The notes under the pieces were generated by a model. The model had not been told where the DNA came from. It searched no databases and saw only the letters and a program-made list of their open reading frames with translations. This document shows positions 55,900-64,000 of a stretch of DNA of 64,000 nt, piece after piece (the first letter of the stretch is position 1; each line of letters opens with the position of its first letter). The translations under genes were made by a program, and so were the position numbers. The DNA comes from Protea cynaroides (lineage: Eukaryota; Streptophyta; Magnoliopsida; Proteales; Proteaceae), in assembly GCA_028583415.1 (NCBI GenBank), contig CM053269.1, positions 30,384,254 through 30,448,253 on the forward strand. Reading direction: 5' to 3'.

Positions 55900-57130
55900 A
55901 TTACTCTAGAGGATTTCTTTGCTTCTTCAGTCGTCATTGCAAAAACCTTACCTTGCTGAGCATTTGCGTGCTTAGGGCAGTTAACCTTGAAGTGATCAAT
56001 CTGCTGATAGTGATAGCACTTGATTGGTCCGGTGGGGGTGGTCTTTGTAGGAGACTTGGTAGTGGTAGCACTCTTGTTCTTGAACTTGCCTTGAAAAGGC
56101 TTCTCTGAGATCTTCTTGTTAGATATAGTAGAAAATCTCTTACCAAAACCATTATTGGCTTGATAACTATCTCTGAGAGCATCTTCAATGACCTTGGCAG
56201 TCTAAACACACTCAACATAGTTGGTATGTCCTTTTATTTCCACAGTGGCTCGAATTCCACCTCTCAAACCTTTGAAGAATTTCCTTGCCTTGGTTGTTTC
56301 AGTACGCCTGCAGGCAGGGGCAAAATAGAAGAGGGATTCGAACTCAATCTGATATTCCTGGATAGACTTTTGGCCTTGATAATGACTCAGATATTCAATT
56401 TCTTTCTTGTCTCAAAAGCTTCAGGAGAAGTAGTTGTTAAAGAATGCTTCTTTGAACATTTCTCAAGTAACAATGGGATGAAGAACTTCGAGAATCTGTT
56501 GATTAGATTCTCACCAGGTGTAGGGTTCTCCTTCTATCATATGGCTTACACAAGGGATTCGTTGTTCATCAGTCAAAACTATCATCTTGAAGCATTTCTC
56601 AATTGATTGCATCCAGACTGCGGGCTATAGGGGGTTATCACCCACTCTAGTGAATTTCAATGGCTTCATCTTCTGAAACCTTTCCAAGAGTCTCAAGAAT
56701 TCAACTTCGGTGGCTTTAGTCCTAACTGAGGCAGCATACCTTCCTGCATTTACATCAAGTACTAGCTATGGCAAACTTGTAGAATGAGCATTTGCGTTGG
56801 TTGGCATGGTAGCATTGGGTATTGCAGCTGCAGGTACAGTCTTAGTGGCAGCTACTAGGGTAGGAAGCACACGACCAAGTAGAGGTATGGGTGCAAGATC
56901 AAGAGTCCTTGGCAAATTAGTGATCATATCATTCATCAATTGTTGTTGTTGTTGTTGAGCTTCCTGTTGTTATTGCGCTACCCATGTGAAGTTTCCCACA
57001 ATTACAGTCATATCGACAGGGGTCAACACAAGAGTAGCAGTAGGGTGATGAACGGGAGTGTTCTCATAACACCTTGTGCACTACTCTAGGGCACATCTTG
57101 GGCACGCTGACTGTTACAAGTATTTGGGCC
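55900..57130 (-). pseudogene. E9 gag
   Basis: In broken frames: MNDMITNLPRTL, KMKPLKFTRVGDNPL, SIEKCFKMIVLTDEQRI, the capsid end FESLFYFAPACRRTET and ARKFFKGLRGGI, and a zinc knuckle (CYHYQQIDHFKVNC, one Cys lost). A CAA run (Q repeat, about 56935-56955) lies near the N-terminus. More than five in-frame stops. Clearly Gag, clearly dead. Confidence 0.8.
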
Positions 57131-58030
57131 CATCGAATTTTTTGTTATTTATTCCTATACAACGTATATCAAGAGTTAGTACAAGTAACAGTGCAATTAA
57201 TCTCAAATTCTAAGTCCAAATGACAACTTATCCTTGCAATCACTTCATAACCATGTTAAAATACTTAGCAATGGGTTTCATGGCGGAAATTTTCAAAAAT
57301 AGGCCAAACAGGGCTTTCTGTCAACAAGCGTTCGATCAAAGTGGTTGATCAGATCAATTTCATCGACCGATCGACATAAAATGTGTTTTTAAAGAGACCC
57401 AGAGCTTTATTCCCCCCGAATTCTTAACTTGTACGGAAGAGGAGAAGAGAAAAATGATTAGGGAGTGTTCCAAATCGTTTCCAAGCTCAAAACTAATCAT
57501 TATTATCTCATTCCATTGCCTATTCATCAACAAAGGTATGTACATTGGTCATTTTCATTATTTTCCCTATTTTGGTTCGGTAAAACCTGGGTATTCAATT
57601 GGTTTCCATTTTACTCCATGTAACTTGCTATAACTTGTTGTGATCACTATTAGAGATTGGTAGAATGTTTCTGACCTATCAAATGTGATTTTCTTTTCAC
57701 TTTTGACAATGTCAAGTTTTCACTTATCACTTCCAATTATTTATCCGTCATTTTTTGTCGCTTCAAATCACAAAACAGATCTTCTACGACATGTATGGAA
57801 TGTTTTTAACCATTTAGAATCTCATTCCCGTGTTTCGGTATGTATTCCATATTTTCATGTTGCCTTTTCGACAGGTTTCTTATCAAAATTTCCAACGAAA
57901 CTTCATGTACTCGGTTTCTCATTAATTCAAATCGTGTTTCGAATATTATAAATGTTATCCATCCTTTCTTATTACTTGCTCACTTAGGATTCTCACACAA
58001 ATTTCCATTCTTGGTGTGTGTTGCAGCAAA
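57131..58030. other. E9 leader between gag and antisense ORF
   Basis: AT-rich. The plus-strand side ends 'ttggtgtgtgttgcagcaaa' just before the antisense ORF, resembling a splice acceptor or a short 5' leader. Short clusters with 'gatcag' and 'cgaccg' lie near 57340-57370. It could hold the promoter of the antisense ORF, but I see no convincing TATA box. Confidence 0.35.
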
Positions 58031-59980
58031 ATGGTTAGAACTAGAAAGCAGCAAGGAGGACGATCACACAATCAGGTTGTCATTAGGGATGGTTCGTCCT
58101 CCAATGGTGGCGGGAATGGCCAGGCACAAGAGTTTGATGCACTATGGTTCCGTTCTCACTCAGAGCAGGATGACTAGCCTAGATTTGAGCATATAGGGAT
58201 CAAGTCAGGCAGAGTCATCAAGTTCAAGCAGTTGAGGCGCTTTGCCATCGGCGAGGCTTTCATGGCTTTAGGTTAGGATGTCGTTTTTTTGTATCAAGGG
58301 ACTACCAGACCCAATCTGGTTGGACATTTCTATTGCAACCTTTGAGTTGAATCTAATTTAGAGGACGAGGATCTAGCCACGGGATTGAGGATTTTGAGTA
58401 GAGTCAGAAGGGTTGACATATCCTTCGACATCCATCAATTGGCCAATCTATTTTATATTTCTATGACATGCGATTGTGTCTACATTGGGCCAAGGACTTC
58501 TTCTACGACACTCATCTTAGAGACTTTCAGATAGGAGATAAGGGGTTAGTTGAGACAACTAGGTCAGGCACACACACAGTCGGGTTATTGACCATGTCTG
58601 CGAGTTTATAATCGGATCATTCAGCATAATATCATCCCAAGGATTCGACATCGAGAGGCAATTGCTAGTTTCATCAAGTATGTGACATACTGAGTCTATA
58701 CTCGATACCAGCTTTGTCTTCCATATATTTTGATGATGACGATGATAGTAGTGGCACATGGTTCAATGCAGAACTTACCATATGTGCGATTGCTTACTCA
58801 TCTTTTCAGACAGTTAGGCATTGACATCTTCAGTAAGGAGGGTGTAGAGATGTCAGTCAATTTTGATTTTGGCTGGCATGCATTGGAATGCTTGCGAGGG
58901 TTGTAGGATGTAGAGCTTAGCGATGAGGAGCTTGAGTCTATACTTCCACCGAGATTCATTTCCATTACTTTTGGCGGTGTAGAAGAGACGGCACTCGCTC
59001 ATACAGAAGTGATGGCTACAAAGGGTGCACAAGCAGATAATGTTCCTATGGATTCTACTAGCGATGATGATGATGATGCAGAAGATGATGAGGATACTCA
59101 GTAGCATGATATCCCTACAGTTGAGGTCAAAGTAGGGGTGCAAGTTTTACCCTGACAACCCGAACCCGCCCAGGCCCTCCCTGAACCCTGGCAGGGTTGA
59201 ACCCGACCCGAACCCTAACAGGGCTGGGTTAGGGTTCAATTTTATATGAACCCTGGCAGGGTTGGGCTGGGTTAGGGTTGACCCCCTGGGTTGAACCCGG
59301 CTTAACCTGACCCTGTATATATTTGAATATATTTATAAATATATGTATGATTTGTATTTGTTCCTTGTTAAACACTTAAACTGATTTGGTTTGTATTTTT
59401 TTAGGTTCTTAAAAGAATATCATAGGTTTCTTGTATTTGTCATATGTTTTAAGTTGTAATTGTTATTTGATAATTTGTTGTATGTTTAGGGTCAATCAGG
59501 GTCAATATCAGGGTCAATCTAACCCTGAATCAGGGTTAATCAGGGTTGACCCGGCCCAACCCGGCCCTGTCAGGGTCAATCAGGGCAGGTTAGGGTTAGG
59601 TCCAACCCTGTCAGGGTCAGGGTTAGGGTTGTATATTTTCTGACCCTGGCAGGGTTGGGCTGGGTTAGGGTTAAGTTTCAATAGTCAAGGTTGGGGTTAG
59701 GGTTTTGAAAAACCCGGCCCAACCCGACCCTGTTGCAGCCCTAGGTCAAAGAGCATTCGTCAGCACCAGTAGAGGTTCATAATCCGGCACCGACAGCTCC
59801 TGAGCCTTTAAACCTAGATATATATACTTTCTTGCAAAGAGTTGGCGATGATGTCTAGCAGCACGCAGGGCACTGGCTATTGCATGATTTATATCTCCTC
59901 CATCAAATGGGAGTTGATGTTTTTATGTCTTTTTATCATAGTTTGGTTTCACTTTTGATGTACTCTTTTGACATTTGAGT
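58031..59980 (+). pseudogene. E9 antisense ORF, putative plant transposon protein (Transposase_32-like)
   Basis: It is opposite to E9 and lies between gag and PBS, as in E1. It starts MVRTRKQQGGRSHNQ, with RPNLVGHFYCNL, RRVDISFDIHQLANLF, RVYNRIIQHNIIPR, YQLCLPYILMM, NLPYVRLLTHLFRQLGIDIF and SDEELESILPP, then an acidic run of Asp/Glu. These blocks align in order with the E1 antisense ORF (FYANL, VYCRIIQHDIVPQ, LPYG, SDEELE). A hAT MITE (59133-59743) interrupts it after TVEVK, and the frame continues KEHSSAPVEVHNPAP. At least seven stops. The C-terminus differs from the E1 tail. Confidence 0.7.
59133..59743. mobile_element. hAT-type MITE, 611 bp, perfect 8-bp TSD
   Basis: Ends 'taggggtgcaa' and 'ttgcagcccta' are inverted. 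Exact 8-bp flanks GGTCAAAG lie at 59125-59132 and 59744-59751. The interior is dense in 'aaccctggcagggtt' and 'cagggtcaatcagggt' units, many self-complementary. No transposase. Confidence 0.93.
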
Positions 59981-60233
59981 TTTTTTTTTCTATTGGTCGT
60001 GTAACTGATTGGGTTGTGATCTGTACTCTATTTTTGTTCACAAACATCATTTATTTATAAAATCGAGATGTTTGCATATTAGCATGTTATGGTCTTGTTT
60101 ACAATTTATGCCATAGCTTCAACCAATAGATGCTTATTTAATTGTTTTCTTGTAAGCTTTTAATTAATCCTATTGGCTTCAGGTAGACTCATAAGATAAC
60201 ATGTATTGGTTGTGAGTACAAGTAGAGTGAAGT

Positions 60234-60245
60234 GCTCTGATACCA
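60234..60245 (-). promoter_or_regulatory. Primer-binding site, initiator tRNA-Met (E9)
   Basis: The reverse complement reads TGGTATCAGAGC exactly, five bases from the LTR boundary at 60251. It has been retained in an otherwise decayed element. Confidence 0.9.
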
Positions 60246-60250
60246 ACTTT

Positions 60251-61183
60251 TGTCACACCTCAAGACCATAATATTTTAGTATGACCATAGATTTCTCGTA
60301 GTGCAAGTATTCCATACCAAGATTCCTTCTCAGTACTTACACATTACAGCCAAACAGAACATATATAGCCAACCAACGAAGGTGTAAAATCAGAAAATAC
60401 AAATTAAATAGCAGAATCAATATATTAACTTGAAGCCAGGTCCAGATGTTATAATTACATCATAGAGATTTATGTATCTGTAAACCAAGACATAAATAAA
60501 ATAATACCAAGTAGTTTAATATTCAACCTCATTAACTATCATGGGTCTAAACATAGCCCGGAGACTAAATAAATAAACTAAGCAAAAGTCCAAATAAAAT
60601 CCCGTTTCTCAAGACAGAGATGTCTTCACATCTTCAAATCAAGCAAATCCCTATCCCTGATCCATAGAGACAATCATCACATTCACATGTAGAGTCATGT
60701 GAATCATCTTCAAACATTTTTTCTTCAGACATATTAACAGTATTATTATTACTTGTAAAACAATCTAAAAATGTGTACATATATTGGGTTAAGCAAATCA
60801 CATGCTCAGTGAGAAAATCAGCACACACAAGCACACAAATGCATGAATAGATTATTAAGGCTTTGGTCTGTGAACTAGCATGCGCAAGTCGTAACACACC
60901 TAAATACTGGTAATGAATACTCCAACACAGGTGAAGTAAATGAAACACATTTAGCCGCGCCTTTTGTGAAACATTACTCACAGAATGAAGATAACAACCC
61001 AAGGACTATGCCCTGACACCTACCATCATTCTCTCATTATAAGCTTCATCCTGACATCTTATTCTACGCCTCAACCACTTCACTGGTATATGCCCAATCT
61101 GTCATGGAAAAGTATATAGAACAGACTCATCTCTATATCTCATCCAGAAATACTAGAAGAAAGATACCAACCCTGTCCAGCTC
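60251..61183 (-). repeat. E9 5' LTR, part before E10
   Basis: Begins (plus strand) TGTCACACCTCAAGACC. It contains the diverged CEC ORF. Its continuation resumes at 63426. Confidence 0.75.
60634..60765 (-). pseudogene. Diverged LTR-encoded CEC-x2-C ORF (E9)
   Basis: After 'acatttttag' the minus strand reads D-C-F-T-S-N-N-N-N, then MSEEKMFEDDSHDSTCECDD, C-L-Y-G and about nine more codons. The D-A-G and A-P-x-Y-G parts are not recognisable. The acceptor-like site, the acidic stretch and H-D-S-T-C-E-C-x2-C are retained at the same place in a much older LTR family. Confidence 0.45.
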
Positions 61184-63425
61184 TGTAAGACCCGTATCAA
61201 ACTAACCCGGTCTTACCACCTTGAACCAGGTTTACCCATCCTGGACGAGATAAATGGACCAAGGGCGTGAAGGAGATCATGATCCCAGGTATCAAATCGA
61301 CCCAAAAACACTTAATTTAAAGAGAGGGTCGCATACCCAACAAGGGAGGGGTCGGACCCCCAAGACAGAAAGTCAGACCCCCTCTTTTACAGAGGGGGTC
61401 AGACACTTTAGGAAACCAAGGGTCGACGGGATCATCGACCCTAAGTTGCCGCCAGAAACTGAAATTAGGGAAGTTTCTAAATTTCGATTGGATTCCTTCC
61501 AAATCTCAATGGGATTTAGTTTAGGAGTTTCCACCCTATAAATAAGACGTCCCTAAGCCTCTTTCACTCCTTTTACAACCCTAATTGAATTGAGAGAAAG
61601 AGAAGAGAAGGAAGAGAAGAAGAAGAGAAGCAAGGGAGAGAAGAAAAAGTAAAAAGGAGAAGAGTTGCAGAGAAGGAGTATTCTTATCAGGTATGGATAC
61701 TAATTCCATGAATTTCTACAGACCTTAGGTTAGATAAGGATGAGAGTGTGATCTCAGAGAAACCCAAACCATCAACCCATGGTTAGGTTTCCATGGAAAA
61801 CCATGGGAGAATACATAAAAGCTATATAGGTGGATGATTCATGGTTCTAGCCCATGGAATGTATGTTGAATGGACTGTAGGAGCAAGCCATAGGACCCCA
61901 AACACGAAGAATGGACTAAAAAGAGGAAAATTGACCAAAACCCACAGGGGGTCGCACAGAGGGTCGATGACCATCCGACCCTATGTGACCCTGAGTATCG
62001 ACCCCCAGGGTTTTGGAAGTCCAGATTAGGGGAGGGTCGCACCAGGGGTCGGTCATAACTCAGACCCTACCTCCGACCCTCAATTAATAGAATGGTTTTA
62101 AAAATTAAAATAAATTCTAATTAAATTTTATCGACTTTGTTAGGTCTTCTAGCAATATAATAGCAATATAAAGGTGATTCTAAAGCTTTGAAGAGTATCT
62201 ATTAGCAGCCTAAGGTGAGGGAACAAGACCTAAACTAATTGGTTAATAATAAACTACTTTTATTTTCTTGAGTCCAATGCCATGCTTGATTCTATGCGAA
62301 TATGCTTGTAATGTGCATTCAACATGTCATCCAATGTTCCTGCTATTATTGTTCATGCATATTTAATTTTGTTTACTTATAACATGATGATGATGATTGA
62401 TGCTAAGGATATGTATGTGAATGTTTGTGTGTGGTTAGTGTGCTTGATGCGAGTAGGGCATCAGGGGAGGTGTTATGCGGTGTTTGATCCGGGCACTTTA
62501 GCTCTATCTCTAACTCAAGTCTTGTGCATTAGCATCGTTGTATCGCCGTTACCTTAGCAGAACTATTGCGACGTAGGGTATCAAGGAGGGTCTCGGTCCT
62601 TGAGTCCTATACTCTACCGAGGGGCCTTAGCTCTATCTCTACGGGTGCTCTGAGGGATGCTAGGGTGAGGCCTTGGATACATTGGTTGACATTAGGATTG
62701 GTTAGTAGTGAGCCCCGTTTGCAGCCCTAGCCATCAGGGGTTAATTTATTGGTATGGAGTTGTGCATCGATAAACGTGACCTTTGTTGTACAATGTTCAT
62801 TATGGATGATGTGGGCGACGGTGAGAGTCATCGGGCGTATCCACACTCTCGTGCATAGATGTGCGGTGGCCACCTATCCTTTCTATAGCCAGTGCAAACG
62901 TAAAACCAGACCAAAGATATGAATTGATTGCATGCATATGTATTGTTGCATTGTTTTGTTTGCTCACTGAGCCGTGATGTGTGCTCACCCTTCGACGTCG
63001 AATATTTTTTAGTTGATGATGCAGGTACAACCGTTGAAGATTATATAAAGGCTCCAGAATACGGGAACGTTGCAGCGATGGTAGCTGAAAATGAAGTGGA
63101 TACACATGACATCTCTTGCGAGTGCAACTCATGTGTATTCGATTAGATTTTTAGTTTTATCTATTTGGATTTATTAAAGACATGTATTTGATATTTATTT
63201 ATTTAGTTGATATAGAATAATTTGTTATTTAAATATTGATATCACAATAGATTTTCAGTTCATTTTATTATAAGACTTCCGCTATTGTGTATTTACTCTG
63301 ATTATGTTTATGGATGTATGAGGTTTAGATAACACGGATATAGCCTACTCGAGATCCTGGTTGAACCGTTGGTTTGCTAGCGGTTCATCACACCATTCTG
63401 AATAGTGCGGAATTAGGGTGTGACA
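61184..63425 (+). mobile_element. E10: solo LTR in the E9 LTR, exact 5-bp TSD
   Basis: TGTAAGACCCGTATCAAAC...GGTGTGACA, 2,242 bp, with identical flanks AGCTC (61179-61183 and 63426-63430). TATA-like 'ctataaataa' at about 61536-61545, donor-like CAG|GTATGG at 61691, a second donor-like AAG|GTGAGG at 62215 and the 44-codon ORF. GGTCGA clusters lie at about 61320-61445 and 61940-62080. Confidence 0.95.
63012..63146 (+). CDS. LTR-encoded CEC-x2-C ORF, E10 copy
   Basis: Intact 44 codons after 'attttttag': VDDAGTTVEDYIKAPEYG, NVAAMVAENEVD, THDISCECNSCVFD, stop TAG. The frame is also open upstream through the intron-like sequence to an ATG at 62928, which would give 72 residues without splicing. 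The upstream part is not conserved in E1 or E5, so I favour the segment after the acceptor-like site as the real unit. Confidence 0.55.
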   Translation, partial: VDDAGTTVEDYIKAPEYGNVAAMVAENEVDTHDISCECNSCVFD

Positions 63426-64000
63426 AGCTCCCTGTACCAGTTGTGAAAGAGAAACTACGCCCATGGTCGGACCTTTTATATAAGCTTATGCCAATACGTA
63501 AACTCTATTGGCAAGGGTTGCTAGTCACGGGATGTTGAAACCTAAACCAAGAATATTACTAATGCAGGTACCCATATCCCAGCTTAACAGACCAAGATGA
63601 ACTGTTCCATTCCAGCCATCCGGATCCACTAGGATATAAAAATATGTCAAACAATCATGTTATCAAACATCCACATGTTATCAATCCAATACATGAAATA
63701 ATATGCAAGAATGTATGAGCAGATATTATAGTTATTGGATGGTATGTTGTCACACAGTAATCTAAATATAACACAATCACAACATGGGCATAGAAAACAA
63801 GAAAATAAAACAAACTAGTCCCCTCACCTGTACTAGTGAGCTAAATATTACTTTGAAGCAGACAGAGTATCTTCCCTTGTTTTCTACGTTAATTACCTAA
63901 TTGTGATTAGTGTATGATTAATAGTTTGAATTGTTTGGTTATTCTTCCAATTAGCCTAGGGTAATCTCATTAATCTTAGGAACATGTCCTAGGGTCAATT
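63426..64000 (-). repeat. E9 5' LTR, continuation to the window edge
   Basis: It follows the E10 TSD directly. AT-rich, with 'cacctgtactagtgagctaa' near 63830 recalling the 'cctcaccttagcttgctaat' donor-like site of E6. The LTR end is not reached. Confidence 0.6.

Larger units (their letters stand above)
55320..64000 (-). mobile_element. E9: old minus-strand gypsy element
   Basis: From right to left: 5' LTR (60251-61183, then 63426 to the window end, split by E10), PBS, antisense ORF, gag, protease start. The 5' LTR begins (plus strand) TGTCACACCTCAAGACC. It is far more diverged than E1 and E5, with many stops. RT and beyond are cut off by E7. A hAT MITE sits in the antisense ORF. Confidence 0.8.

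Noticed and set aside
59133..59743. Interstitial telomere repeat
   Set aside because: Units are CAGGGTT/AACCCTGNCAGGG rather than TTTAGGG, and the block is bounded by hAT-type ends and an 8-bp TSD.

Overview
This is nuclear DNA of a flowering plant with a large, transposon-rich genome. The sequence is AT-rich and I found no intact host gene, rRNA or tRNA. Most of it is layers of Ty3/gypsy LTR retrotransposons inserted into one another. These carry chromovirus-type pol, a primer-binding site matching initiator tRNA-Met (TGGTATCAGAGC), and LTRs running TGTAAG...GTGACA. I cannot name the species. LAYOUT. 1-781: reversed LTR fragment. 782-11530: older intergenic DNA with Mutator-type (MULE) and hAT elements, a foldback repeat and a few weak remnants of host genes. 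11530-15038: degraded gypsy pieces. 15039-15971: head of an LTR (E0). 15972-52606: a dead plus-strand chromovirus (E1) split by nested insertions. E2 (20332-27309), a giant solo LTR, lies in gag. E3 (27718-48099), a solo LTR, lies at the end of gag. E3 itself holds E4 (27894-36275, a second giant solo LTR containing solo LTR E6 at 29998-32303 and a MITE) and E5 (37553-47229, the only element with two LTRs, on the minus strand). 52607-54207: an inverted LTR (E8). 54208-55319: LTR tail (E7). 55320-64000: an old minus-strand element (E9) whose 5' LTR is split by solo LTR E10 (61184-63425). Target-site duplications define E2, E3, E4, E5, E6 and E10, so the order of insertion can be read. HOW THE PARTS WORK. 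E1 and E5 encoded Gag, then protease, reverse transcriptase, RNase H, integrase and a C-terminal chromodomain-like tail. All copies carry stops or frameshifts, and E1 has also lost catalytic aspartates. Two non-canonical components stand out. (1) The LTRs themselves hold a short ORF of exactly 44 codons near the 3' end in five independent LTRs of two sequence clades. It ends in S-C-E-C-x2-C and lies behind conserved splice-like signals. (2) E1 and E9 carry an ORF antisense to the element between primer-binding site and gag, resembling the putative plant transposon protein family (Transposase_32). Its C-terminal tail survives in E5, where the predicted start of gag overlaps it. These two are my main candidates for undescribed biology. 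Splicing, expression and function are inference.
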